In this document: positions 28,585 through 37,023 of the stretch, piece after piece
How positions within the stretch are numbered: position 1 is the stretch's first letter
Layout: each line of letters starts with the position of its first letter
Assembly (NCBI GenBank): GCA_964427415.1
Contig: CAYRUH010000018.1
Coordinates: 1-64,000, forward strand
DNA: 64,000 bases
Source of the DNA: Lentisalinibacter sp964427415
GTDB lineage: Bacteria > Pseudomonadota > Gammaproteobacteria > Steroidobacterales > Woeseiaceae
Direction: 5' to 3'
Position numbers and translations under genes: made by a program
The notes under the pieces: model-generated
The model's database searches: none
What the model saw: only the letters and a program-made list of their open reading frames with translations
What the model was told of the DNA's origin: nothing

Positions 28585-29541
28585 TCAGTAGCGGCCCAGG
28601 TGCTCGGTCAGCAGGTCGAAGAGTCCGTCTGCATCGACGGCATCGATCCACAGTGCATTCGGCTGGCGGCCGCCCACACCCCAGTAGTCCACCGCCGTAT
28701 GGCCGCGGGTCAGCCGCGAGGCCGTCTCCACCTCGATGTGGCATTCGCGGCCGCTGAACAGCCCCGGCTGCAGGAGCCAGGCGACGGTGCAGGGGTCGTG
28801 CAGCGGGGCGCCATCGAATCCGTATTTGGCCGAGTCGTGGCGTGCGAAGAATCCGAGCATGCCCGCCGTGGCCAGCGCGGGCGGATTGCCGAGAGCGCTG
28901 ATGCGACGGATCCGTTCGGATGTGGCGATCACCTGGTGGGTCGCGTCCAGGCCGATGGCTACGACAGGACGGCCGCACTCGAAGACCACCCGGGCCGCAT
29001 GGGGGTCGACCAGCATGTTGAACTCGGCAGAAGCGGAGAAATTGCCGCCCTCGCGCATCGCCCCGCCCATCAGAACGACCCTCTTCACGGCGGCGAGTAT
29101 CGATGGGTCCTTGACGATGGCCATCGCAATGTTGGTCAGGGGCCCGGTGGGCACCAGTGTTACCGAGGACGGGGGCGCAGCGCGCAGCGTCTCGACGATG
29201 AAATCCACCGCATGGACAGCGGACGGCTGGCGCTGCGGCTCGCCGGCCTCCATGCCGTCGATGCCGGTGGTGCCGTGCACCGACTCCGCGGTCGTGAGCG
29301 GCTCGACCAAGGGCCGGGGGCAGCCGGCATAGACGGTCAGATCGCCCCGGCCGGCCAGTTCGCAAATGAGGCGGGCGTTGCGCGCGGTGCGCGCCAGCGG
29401 CACGTTTCCCGCCACGGCGGTGATGCCGAGTATCCGCAGGCGCTCCCGCGCCGCCATGGCGAGTAACAGGTTGACCGCATCGTCCTGGCCCGGATCGGCG
29501 TCCAGGATGACGGCTTCGCGACCCGGACCCGCAGTCCTCAT
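28585..29541 (-). CDS. Inosine/uridine-preferring nucleoside hydrolase (IunH/RihA family)
   Basis: This 318-residue enzyme has the calcium-binding N-terminal motif DADPGQDD (residues 14-21), a close variant of the usual DTDPGxDD. It continues with ITAVAGNV, VTLVPTGPLTNIA, VLMGGA, SAEFNMLVDPHAA and a C-terminal LHDPCTVAWLL. It hydrolyses ribonucleosides to base and ribose; pyrimidine preference is plausible from context but not readable from motifs. It is followed by ribokinase. A 146-base interval separates it from fbiC on the same strand, so it may be cotranscribed with the F420 genes or have its own promoter. Confidence 0.9.
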   Translation of the reverse strand: MRTAGPGREAVILDADPGQDDAVNLLLAMAARERLRILGITAVAGNVPLARTARNARLICELAGRGDLTVYAGCPRPLVEPLTTAESVHGTTGIDGMEAGEPQRQPSAVHAVDFIVETLRAAPPSSVTLVPTGPLTNIAMAIVKDPSILAAVKRVVLMGGAMREGGNFSASAEFNMLVDPHAARVVFECGRPVVAIGLDATHQVIATSERIRRISALGNPPALATAGMLGFFARHDSAKYGFDGAPLHDPCTVAWLLQPGLFSGRECHIEVETASRLTRGHTAVDYWGVGGRQPNALWIDAVDADGLFDLLTEHLGRY

Positions 29542-29687
29542 CCAACCGGCCTCCCGCCCGTCACGCAGGCGCCGCCAACGCCGCCGTTTGCCGCCACCGG
29601 ACCCTCCCCCTGACCTTTATCCTGGCAACGAAAATAGTGATTCCGGCCCTGCTGATCAACTTCGCCTCCCCATCCGCGAATGCATCA

Positions 29688-32081
29688 TCAGTATTCGCCC
29701 CGGTACCGGCCTGCGGCGCGTTGCGACGCCGGCAGCAGCGGCATGGCCGCATTCGCACTGCCGGTACGTTCCGGATCGGCAGCGCTGTAGTCGGTATTGC
29801 GCTGACACGGCACGCGGCCGGTCGCTTCGATCAGCTCGCGCATTGATGCAGGCGACATCTCCTGACCATGTGAGGCGCCGGCGGCGCGCGAGATGGACTC
29901 GTTCATCAGCGTCCCGCCGAGATCGTTTACCCCGGCATCGAGACACAGCTTCGCCCCGGCGGCGCCCAGCTTGGTCCAGGAGGCCTGCACGTTGCGGACG
30001 TGAGGATGTAGAACGAGCCGTCCGACGGCATGCATCAGCATCGTTTCGCGGAATGTCGGTCCGGGCCGGGCCAGGCCACGGCGGTACAGCGGCGCTTCGC
30101 GATGCACGAAGGGCAAGGGTACGAACTCTGTGAAGCCGCCGCTGCGCGCCGCCAGATCGCGCAGTGCGAGCAGATGGACGGCCCAGCTCGCCGGCTGCTC
30201 CACATGTCCGAACATAATGGTGGACGTGCTTCCCAGCCCCACTCGGTGCGCGCAGGCCATCACCTCCAGCCAGCTTGCCGCGTCCACCTTGTCCGGACAG
30301 ATTTCCGCGCGGACCCGGTCATCCAGGATCTCGGCCGCCGTGCCCGGCAGACTGGCCAGCCCCGCCTTGCGCAGACGTGTCAGGAACGCCTCGATACCAA
30401 TGCCGAGTGTTTGCGCACCATGGGTCACCTCGAGCGGCGAGAAGCCGTGCACATGTATGGGCGGTGCGGCCTCCTTTACGGCGCGGCAGATACTGAGGTA
30501 GGTGTCGCCGGTAAACGCAGGATGAATTCCGCCCTGCAGGCAGACCTCCGTGGCGCCGCGCTGCCACGCCTCCTCGGTCCGGCGGGCGATCTCGGACAGA
30601 TCGAGTACATAGGCGGGCCCGCGCAGGGAGGCGGCGCTGCGGCCCTTGGAGAAAGCGCAGAAGCCGCAGCGATACGTGCAGACGTTGGTATAGTTGATAT
30701 TGCGGTTGACGACGTAGCTGACCAGTTCCCCGTTCACCTGCCGGCGCAAAGCGTCGGCGGCATTGCAGACAGTCTCGAACGCGATGCCGCGTGCGCCGAA
30801 CAGACGGATGACCTCGGCGGGCTCCAGCCGCTGTCCCGTTGCCGCCCGCTCACACAGCGCAGCAATCGCCGAAGGGCCGCTCGGGCGCTGGGCATTGCGC
30901 GGGCGCACGGGCTCAGGCCGGGCCTCCCCGGCGTGCCAGTCGTCGGCTCTTGCCAGGCCTGCACTGTCGGCCAGCCTCTTCACGGCAGGCGCGAGACCCG
31001 GATCGATCCACGTTGCGCTTTCGGTGACATAGCGCGGGTACACGGTCAGGCGCTCGGCCAGATGCCGCCCGGCCATCCCGGTACGGTGTTCCAGTTCACC
31101 GATATGCGGCCATGGCGACTCCGGATTGACGTGATCGGGCGTGACCGGTGAGATCCCTCCCCAGTCATTGATGCCGGCCGCGAGCAGAGCTTCGATACGG
31201 GCCGGATTGAGGTTTGGCGGGGCCTGGATGCTGATCTGCGCTCCCAGGATGAGTCTCGCCATCGCCACCGACCAGAATATTTCCTCATCAGCCGGTGCCG
31301 TCGCATCCCGCATCGGCGTATCCGGCTTGGGAACGAAGTTCTGTACGATCACCTCCTGTATGTGCCCGTAGCGTTCGGCCAGGGCCCGCAGATCCAGCAG
31401 GCTCTGGACGCGTTCGCGGCGGGACTCGCCGATACCGACCAGAATGCCGCTGGTAACCGGGACGCGCAGTTCCCCGGCCGTTGCGAGACAGGCGAGCCGA
31501 CGCTCCGGCAGCTTGTCCGGGGAGCCGAAATGCGGCCCGCCCCGGGCACTCAGCCGGGTCGCGGAGGTCTCGAGCATGAGGCCCATGGACGGCGCCACCG
31601 TGCGCAACAGAGCGAGTTCGTCGCGTTCCAGTACACCGCAGTTGACGTGGGGTAGCAGTCCTGTCTGCTCGCGCACCAGCGTCGCCATCGCGGCCAGGTA
31701 TTCGACGGTGGATCGATGGCCGAGCTGGTGCAGTACCGAACGGGCGGCGCGATAGCGCAGTTCCGGTTTGTCGCCGAGGGTGAATAATGCCTCGTGGCAG
31801 CCTGCCCTCGCGCCGGCCCGGGCTACGGCCAGGACCTCTTGCGGTGTCATGTAAGCATTGTTGATACGCGCGGGGGTCTTGGCGAAGGTGCAGTAATGGC
31901 ACACGTCACGGCAGAGCTCGGTGAGCGGGATAAACACCTTGCGCGACCAGGTCACCGTCGCGCCGAAACCCTCGTCGCGGAGTGCCGCCGCACGCGACAT
32001 CAGTTCGTCCAGCGTGACGGATTCGGCCCACGCCATGATCTGCTCCGCGTCTTGCATTGCACCCGGCTTGAGCATGCTCAC
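29688..32081 (-). CDS. fbiC: FO synthase FbiC (fused CofG-CofH radical SAM enzyme)
   Basis: This 797-residue protein carries two radical SAM domains, each with a CxxxCxxC cluster motif: Cys57/61/64 (CRDVCHYC) and Cys468/472/475 (CTYRCGFC). The N-terminal half is CofG-like and the C-terminal half CofH-like. Together they make FO, the deazaflavin chromophore of F420, from tyrosine and 5-amino-6-ribitylaminouracil. The fused form is typical of actinobacteria and some proteobacteria. It starts with GTG 32081 (GTGA overlap with the cofD stop) or ATG 32075. It is the last of five overlapping F420 genes. Confidence 0.95.
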   Translation of the reverse strand: MSMLKPGAMQDAEQIMAWAESVTLDELMSRAAALRDEGFGATVTWSRKVFIPLTELCRDVCHYCTFAKTPARINNAYMTPQEVLAVARAGARAGCHEALFTLGDKPELRYRAARSVLHQLGHRSTVEYLAAMATLVREQTGLLPHVNCGVLERDELALLRTVAPSMGLMLETSATRLSARGGPHFGSPDKLPERRLACLATAGELRVPVTSGILVGIGESRRERVQSLLDLRALAERYGHIQEVIVQNFVPKPDTPMRDATAPADEEIFWSVAMARLILGAQISIQAPPNLNPARIEALLAAGINDWGGISPVTPDHVNPESPWPHIGELEHRTGMAGRHLAERLTVYPRYVTESATWIDPGLAPAVKRLADSAGLARADDWHAGEARPEPVRPRNAQRPSGPSAIAALCERAATGQRLEPAEVIRLFGARGIAFETVCNAADALRRQVNGELVSYVVNRNINYTNVCTYRCGFCAFSKGRSAASLRGPAYVLDLSEIARRTEEAWQRGATEVCLQGGIHPAFTGDTYLSICRAVKEAAPPIHVHGFSPLEVTHGAQTLGIGIEAFLTRLRKAGLASLPGTAAEILDDRVRAEICPDKVDAASWLEVMACAHRVGLGSTSTIMFGHVEQPASWAVHLLALRDLAARSGGFTEFVPLPFVHREAPLYRRGLARPGPTFRETMLMHAVGRLVLHPHVRNVQASWTKLGAAGAKLCLDAGVNDLGGTLMNESISRAAGASHGQEMSPASMRELIEATGRVPCQRNTDYSAADPERTGSANAAMPLLPASQRAAGRYRGEY

Positions 32082-33082
32082 GGCCCGGGCCCGCTCCGCG
32101 GCGGGATCGATGAGCCGGCCAGTGCAGCGCCGAATCCCAGTACCTCGTCGGCCAGCGCTGCCCGGTCTTCGTCGGTTCGCATCAGTACCGGGGCGCTATG
32201 CACGCGGATACCGAGCGCCTCGATGCCGGGCCGCTCGGCGGCGTCGCGCGTATCCAGAACGAAGCCATCGAGGAAATCTCGGTAATGCATCGCCACCGAG
32301 CCGGCGGTCACCGGGACATCGAGCTCTCGCATGATCTTCGCGGTGGGTCCTTTCACGGCCGCGCCGCCGATGATGGGTGAGACCGCGATCACCGGCGCTG
32401 CGGCGCCGGCGAGGTGTCCGCGCAGTCCAGGCACGCTCAATATCGGGTCAATGCTGAGCCAGGGGTTCGAGGGGCACAGCGTGATCAGGCCCAGATCGGG
32501 GCGCTTCAGCGTGTCGAGCAGCAGCGGCGAAATCCTGGCAGTGTCTGCGCCCTGGTAGTGTATGGCGGAAACTGCCGGTGCGCAGCGGCGGCGTACGAAA
32601 TATTCCTGGAAAGCGAGTTTGCCCGCTTGCGTCTGCAGCACGGTGCGCACCGGCTGATCGGACATTGGTATCACCGCCACCTCCACACCCAGCCCACGTG
32701 CGACCTGCTCGCTGGCCTCGCTCAGGCTGCGGCCACTGGCGAGCGCGGCTGTGCGCAGCAGGTGCACCGCCAGATCGCGGTCGCCGAGGCGGAACCAGGT
32801 TGCGCCCCCGAGTTCACCCAGCGTTGTCAGGCAATTCCAGGATTCCCCGCGCCGGCCCCATCCCTGCTCTGGATCGGCCACGCCGGCGAGCGTATAGAGC
32901 ACGGTGTCGATATCCGGGCAGATGGTGAGTCCGAGGTGCTCGAAATCATCGCCCGTGTTTACCGCCACGGTCAGCCTGCCGGCGTCGAGCCGCCGTGCCA
33001 GCCCGCCGGCGAGTTTGGCGCCTCCGACGCCGCCGCACAGCGCCAGTACATGCCCGTGAATGCCGGTGGCCTGCTGCTTCAT
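32078..33082 (-). CDS. cofD: 2-phospho-L-lactate (or PEP) transferase CofD/FbiA
   Basis: This 334-residue enzyme begins with the CofD signature LCGGVGGAKLAGGLAR and NTGDDFEHLGLTICPDIDTVLYTLAG. It transfers the phospholactyl or phosphoenolpyruvyl group from the guanylyl-activated donor made by CofC onto FO. Further family segments are LCPSNPWLSIDPILSVPG and AVSPIIGGAAVKGPTAKIM. It overlaps cofE (ATGA) and fbiC (GTGA). Which donor is used cannot be told from sequence. Confidence 0.95.
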   Translation of the reverse strand: MKQQATGIHGHVLALCGGVGGAKLAGGLARRLDAGRLTVAVNTGDDFEHLGLTICPDIDTVLYTLAGVADPEQGWGRRGESWNCLTTLGELGGATWFRLGDRDLAVHLLRTAALASGRSLSEASEQVARGLGVEVAVIPMSDQPVRTVLQTQAGKLAFQEYFVRRRCAPAVSAIHYQGADTARISPLLLDTLKRPDLGLITLCPSNPWLSIDPILSVPGLRGHLAGAAAPVIAVSPIIGGAAVKGPTAKIMRELDVPVTAGSVAMHYRDFLDGFVLDTRDAAERPGIEALGIRVHSAPVLMRTDEDRAALADEVLGFGAALAGSSIPPRSGPGP

Positions 33083-33888
33083 CGGAACAAGTCCTGCTCG
33101 GCTGCGCGCAACAGCGCCGCGCCGGTCTGCGAGAGAGCCGTGATGCCCGCGTAGCCGGTTACTAAAACCACCGGCTTGCCGTCGGCTGCTTCTCCCATGA
33201 GCAGGGCAGCGGCAGCGGCCAGGTTATCGGCCACGGCGGTCTCGGACGCCTGCAGGGGGCGCCCGTAGAGATCGCCGCAACCCCTGAGATCCAGCAGGCT
33301 GGCCATGCCGGCGACACCCAGGGCGAGGCCGGTCGTACCATTGCGCCACGCGCGCCCGACGCTGTCGCTGATGATCACGGCCGGCGCGTGGCCGAAGTGT
33401 GGCGCCAGAGCGTTGCGCAGGGCAGCAGCGCTGGCGTCGGGGTCGGTTGGCAGCAGCAGCGCATGACCCGCTGGGACGTTCGACTGATCGATGCCCGCGT
33501 TCGCCATCACCAAACCCAGTCGATGCTCGACGATCAACACCCCTTTGGCGACGCGCACCACCTGGCGGGACTCCGCGAGGATGAGCTCAACGATGCGCGG
33601 ATCCTTGCCGCATTGTCTGGCCAGTTCGCGCGCGCTCGCGCCGGGCTGGACTTCATCGAGACGCACCAGCCGGTCTTCGCTCTTCGATACAATTTTCTGC
33701 GCCACAACGAATACGCTGTCCCGGTCCGGCGCGAAAGCGGGCCCGGCGCGGTCGCAGGCACGCGCGATGACAGCCGCCAGATCATCGCCCGCGTGGATAC
33801 GCGGCAGGCCGGGTACGGCGATGAGTTCCAGCCGGTCGGGCGCCCTGGGGACGAGCTGCTGGCCGGCGTGGCCGGGCGCGGCGGTCAC
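33079..33888 (-). CDS. cofE: F420-0:gamma-glutamyl ligase CofE
   Basis: This 269-residue protein has the CofE signatures VFVVAQKIVSKSE, GLVMANAGIDQSNV and ISDSVGRAWRNGTTGLALG. It adds glutamates to F420-0 with GTP. It is the single-domain form without the C-terminal nitroreductase-like domain of mycobacterial FbiB, so another enzyme would be needed if a dehydro-F420 intermediate is made. It starts with GTG in a GTGA overlap with the cofC stop. Confidence 0.94.
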   Translation of the reverse strand: MTAAPGHAGQQLVPRAPDRLELIAVPGLPRIHAGDDLAAVIARACDRAGPAFAPDRDSVFVVAQKIVSKSEDRLVRLDEVQPGASARELARQCGKDPRIVELILAESRQVVRVAKGVLIVEHRLGLVMANAGIDQSNVPAGHALLLPTDPDASAAALRNALAPHFGHAPAVIISDSVGRAWRNGTTGLALGVAGMASLLDLRGCGDLYGRPLQASETAVADNLAAAAALLMGEAADGKPVVLVTGYAGITALSQTGAALLRAAEQDLFR

Positions 33889-34583
33889 GAAGTGGCCTGC
33901 AACTGACAGCGTGCGCCCGCCGCCGGGGCGACGTGCTGCAACCAGGCGCGGGTCGCGGCGCCAACGGCGCGGCCGCCCAGCCTGTCGCTCAGAAGAGCAA
34001 GATCTGCCCGATCATCAATATCCAGCGACAGCTCGTCGGAGACGAAGCTTCGCATGGACAGGCCACGGCGGTGGGCGATGCGGCGGTGCGCCTTGAAGCT
34101 GTGCGGACCGTAGGCGAAGCTCATGCTGCCGTCGGCCGGACACACCATGGCGTTGGTGCCCAGGCCACGGCGATCGGTCACCAGTGTCACGGCGGCACCA
34201 CCGTGTCGGTGCGCGTCGAGCAGGGCATCGACGCTTGCGGCGCTCGCCAGCGGCAAGTCCGAATGCAGCATCAGAGCCAGGTCGGCGCCCCGCCGGCGCG
34301 CAGCGGTGATGCCCTGAGCGGCGGCGCCATTCAGGCCCCCGGGTGCGGCTTCATGGCAGCGCAGAAAATCGAAGCGGGTATGCAGCCTCGCAAGGGAAGG
34401 TTCGTTGCTGACCACCATGGTGCGGACGATGCCGCCCGCCTGGGTCAGTGCCGAGAGTACGTCCGTGAGCATGGCCCTGCACAATGCCGCGCGCTGCGCC
34501 CGGCCGAGGCAGTCGGCCAGACGGGCCTTGGCCATGTCGAAGCGCTTGACGGGCAGCACCGCCCAGGCCGTGCCGGTCGTCAT
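33885..34583 (-). CDS. cofC: 2-phospholactate/PEP guanylyltransferase CofC (FbiD)
   Basis: This 232-residue nucleotidyltransferase has the family start AWAVLPVKRFDMAKARLADCL, the LMLHSDLPLAS metal/nucleotide segment, and TDRRGLGTNAMVCPADG. It activates 2-phospholactate or PEP with GTP for CofD. The ATG 34583 forms an ATGA overlap with the upstream reductase gene; a longer frame upstream is a shadow. The C-terminal region SFVSDELSLDIDDRADLALL is also typical. Confidence 0.92.
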   Translation of the reverse strand: MTTGTAWAVLPVKRFDMAKARLADCLGRAQRAALCRAMLTDVLSALTQAGGIVRTMVVSNEPSLARLHTRFDFLRCHEAAPGGLNGAAAQGITAARRRGADLALMLHSDLPLASAASVDALLDAHRHGGAAVTLVTDRRGLGTNAMVCPADGSMSFAYGPHSFKAHRRIAHRRGLSMRSFVSDELSLDIDDRADLALLSDRLGGRAVGAATRAWLQHVAPAAGARCQLQATS

Positions 34584-35254
34584 TCGCCCTCCGGCAGTCC
34601 CGTGATGCGGATGCCCGCGTGGCATTTGAACTGGCGGTTGATGGTGATCAATACGCATGTCAGCGCTTCACTGGCGACGGAATTGGCTACCGGGCCGGCA
34701 TGCAATCCGCGCATGCCGGCATCGGCGAGCATGCCGATCACCGTCTCGCGGGCATCGCGGTCGTTGCCGCAGACCAGCACGTCGCAGTCCACGGCGCCTT
34801 CCGTCTGCAGCAGTGTGGCGGGTACGTTCTGCAGCGCCGACACAACCCGTACGTCGTCGCCGAGCAGGGCCTGGGCGCTCGCCGCGGCGCTGCCTCCGGG
34901 CGGGACGACGGCGGTGCCGACCTTCGGGGGCACCAGTGGAACGGTGACATCAATGAGTATTTTGCCTGGCAGAGCGTCGCCCACTGACTCGAGGATGACC
35001 CGATGATGAGAAAAAGGCACGGTCAGGACGACGCAGTCCCCGGCTTTCGCGGCGGCAACATTGTCCATGGTGCGCAACGGCACGGTAATCGTGCCGCGCT
35101 CGGCAAGCTGCGCCGCGATTGCCGCGGCGGCCGACTCGGCACGCGCCGGTTCGCGCGAGCCGATGATCACGGGGTATCCCGCAGCGGCCCAGCGCAGTGC
35201 CAGACCGCTGCCGAGCGCGCCGCTGCCGCCGATGATCGCAATACTGTTTTTCAT
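34580..35254 (-). CDS. fno: NADPH-dependent F420 reductase (Fno/NpdG)
   Basis: This 224-residue protein has an N-terminal Rossmann motif (IIGGSGALGSGLALRWAAAGYPVIIGSR). The pattern VVLTVPFSHH...LIDVTVPLVPP and SALQNVPATLL matches F420H2:NADP oxidoreductases. It moves hydride between NADPH and F420 and is expected to regenerate F420H2. It is the first gene of the F420 operon and overlaps cofC by ATGA. It lies head-to-head with the dihydropyrimidinase gene across 134 bases, so supply of reduced F420 and pyrimidine breakdown share a control region. Confidence 0.92.
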   Translation of the reverse strand: MKNSIAIIGGSGALGSGLALRWAAAGYPVIIGSREPARAESAAAAIAAQLAERGTITVPLRTMDNVAAAKAGDCVVLTVPFSHHRVILESVGDALPGKILIDVTVPLVPPKVGTAVVPPGGSAAASAQALLGDDVRVVSALQNVPATLLQTEGAVDCDVLVCGNDRDARETVIGMLADAGMRGLHAGPVANSVASEALTCVLITINRQFKCHAGIRITGLPEGE

Positions 35255-35388
35255 GCTGCCTCTTTCCTGCCCCTTGAATTCCCTGCCACCGCGTCGCGTC
35301 GACGTCCTTTCCTCCCCCGGGAGCGGTTGCTAGGATGAATTGCACCGGCTCGAGGATGCCGCCACCAGTTCGCGAGGGGAGATCGCCA
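35255..35388. promoter_or_regulatory. Divergent control region between F420 genes and pyrimidine genes
   Basis: On the plus strand a possible extended -10 (TGC then TAGGAT, 35331-35336) precedes a leader with a strong GAGGGGAG ribosome-binding site (35374-35381), seven bases before the hydA ATG. No RutR-type box was found here. Minus-strand promoter elements for fno were not clear. Confidence 0.45.
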
Positions 35389-36786
35389 ATGTCCATGCTC
35401 ATCACCAACGGCCGTATCATCACGGCCGTCGACGACTATCATGCCGATATCTTCATCGAGGACGACAAGGTCTCCCTGATCGGGCGCAACCTGTCCGTGG
35501 AAGCCGACGAAGTCATCGATGCCAGCGACAGACTCGTGATTCCCGGCGGTATCGATCCCCACACCCACTTCGACATGCCATTCGGCGGAACGTATTCCGC
35601 TGATGACTTCGAGACCGGGACCCGCGCTGCCGCCCATGGTGGCACCACCACCATCATCGACTTCGCCATCCAGCAGAAAGGCGGCTCTACGCTCGAGGCG
35701 CTCGATACCTGGCATGCCAAAGCCGAGGGTAAGACCTACATTGACTACGGCTTCCACATGATCGTCACCGACATGGAGGATAGCCGGCTCGGTGAAATGT
35801 CCCACCTGGCCCGCGAAGGCGTCACGTCCTACAAGATGTTCATGGCCTATCCAGGCGTCTTCTACGTAGACGATGGCACCATATTCCGCGCCATGCGCCA
35901 GGCTGGCGAGGACGGCACCCTGATCTGCATGCATGCCGAGAACGGCATCGTCATCGACGAGATCGTCAAGCGGGCCATCGCGGAGGGTAATACGGCGCCC
36001 AGGTACCATGCGTCGACCCGGCCCACCCGCATGGAAGCCGAAGGCGTGCACCGCGCTATTGCCATAGCGGAATGCGCAGACGTGCCGGTCTACATCGTGC
36101 ACCTGTCGTCGGCGGATGCACTGGAGCAGGTCAACATCGCACGTACCCGTGGCGTGCACGCCTACGGGGAGACCTGCCCCCAGTATCTGTTCCTCGACGA
36201 AAGTTACTACGATCAGCCGGACTTCGAAGGTGCCAAATACGTTATGACGCCCGCTCTGCGCCACAAATGCAATCAGCCTCATCTCTGGCGCGGCCTGAAG
36301 TTCAATGACCTGCAGGCAATCTCCACCGACCATTGCCCTTTCTGCTTCAATGAACAGAAAGAGCTCGGTCGCGACTCCTTCGCAAAGATCCCGAATGGCG
36401 CACCGGGAGTGGAGAATCGGATGGCGCTGATTTACAACGGCGGTGTCGCGGAAGGGCGCATCGATCTCAACCGTTTCGTACAACTTACCTCCACCAATGC
36501 TGCCAAGATCTTCGGTATGTTCCCGCGCAAGGGCACGATTGCGGTCGGCTCCGACGCCGATATCGTGATCTTCGATCCCGATGCTCAGCAGACGCTGTCG
36601 GTGGACAACGGTATCACTCATCACATGAACGTCGATTATTGCACTTACGAAGGCTTCGAGGTGCGCGGCTACCCCGAGACCGTGATCAGCCGCGGCCGTG
36701 TGGTGGTTCGTGGTCACGAGACCACGGGCCGCAAGGGCCACGGCCAGTTCATCCGCCGCAAAGGCTATTCCGGTTTCGTCATGTAG
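35389..36786 (+). CDS. hydA: Dihydropyrimidinase (D-hydantoinase)
   Basis: This 465-residue amidohydrolase has the full binuclear zinc set: His58 and His60 (HTHFD), carbamylated Lys149 (TSYKMFM), His182 (CMHAEN), His238 (YIVHLSS) and Asp314 (STDHCPF). It opens dihydrouracil or dihydrothymine to N-carbamoyl-beta-amino acids. The ATG 35389 is chosen because GAGGGGAG is seven bases upstream and MLITNGRIITA is the usual family start. It heads the plus-strand pyrimidine cluster. Hydantoin cleavage is an alternative activity of the family, but the downstream beta-alanine genes favour pyrimidines. Confidence 0.95.
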   Translation: MSMLITNGRIITAVDDYHADIFIEDDKVSLIGRNLSVEADEVIDASDRLVIPGGIDPHTHFDMPFGGTYSADDFETGTRAAAHGGTTTIIDFAIQQKGGSTLEALDTWHAKAEGKTYIDYGFHMIVTDMEDSRLGEMSHLAREGVTSYKMFMAYPGVFYVDDGTIFRAMRQAGEDGTLICMHAENGIVIDEIVKRAIAEGNTAPRYHASTRPTRMEAEGVHRAIAIAECADVPVYIVHLSSADALEQVNIARTRGVHAYGETCPQYLFLDESYYDQPDFEGAKYVMTPALRHKCNQPHLWRGLKFNDLQAISTDHCPFCFNEQKELGRDSFAKIPNGAPGVENRMALIYNGGVAEGRIDLNRFVQLTSTNAAKIFGMFPRKGTIAVGSDADIVIFDPDAQQTLSVDNGITHHMNVDYCTYEGFEVRGYPETVISRGRVVVRGHETTGRKGHGQFIRRKGYSGFVM

Positions 36787-36787
36787 G

Positions 36788-36810
36788 GCGCCCCGCCCGG
36801 CTCGGGGCGC
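36788..36810 (+). terminator. GC-rich hairpin after hydA
   Basis: Arms GCGCCCCG and CGGGGCGC pair perfectly around CCCGGCT, starting two bases after the stop. No U-run follows, so it may be only a partial terminator or an mRNA-stabilising stem. Confidence 0.45.
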
Positions 36811-36910
36811 GGCGATTCCGGCCGGGCTCGATCGATGTGCCTCGCTCATGAGATTAGGCGTCCGGTCTCCTCTCCGACTCTGTCGCTATCGTCTCCAGCG
36901 ACGCTATGCG

Positions 36911-36932
36911 ATCTTGACTCGACGGTCAAGAT
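36911..36932. promoter_or_regulatory. RutR-box-like palindrome upstream of the NCS1 permease
   Basis: A perfect inverted repeat has arms ATCTTGAC and GTCAAGAT around a six-base centre. The core TTGAC-N6-GTCAA (36914-36929) has the half-sites and spacing of the E. coli RutR consensus (TTGACCA-N2-TGGTCAA). TTGACT can also serve as a -35 element, so repressor binding would block transcription of the permease-LLM-aminotransferase operon. A RutR-like regulator is encoded at 45754-46383. Confidence 0.65.
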
Positions 36933-37023
36933 AAACTAGCGTCAATCGGCGTGTGTCCGGCCGGGGGGGCTTACTGCGGCAACTTCCGGGCGTTTATCCG
37001 ATGCTGTCCAGGAAGCCGGAGAT

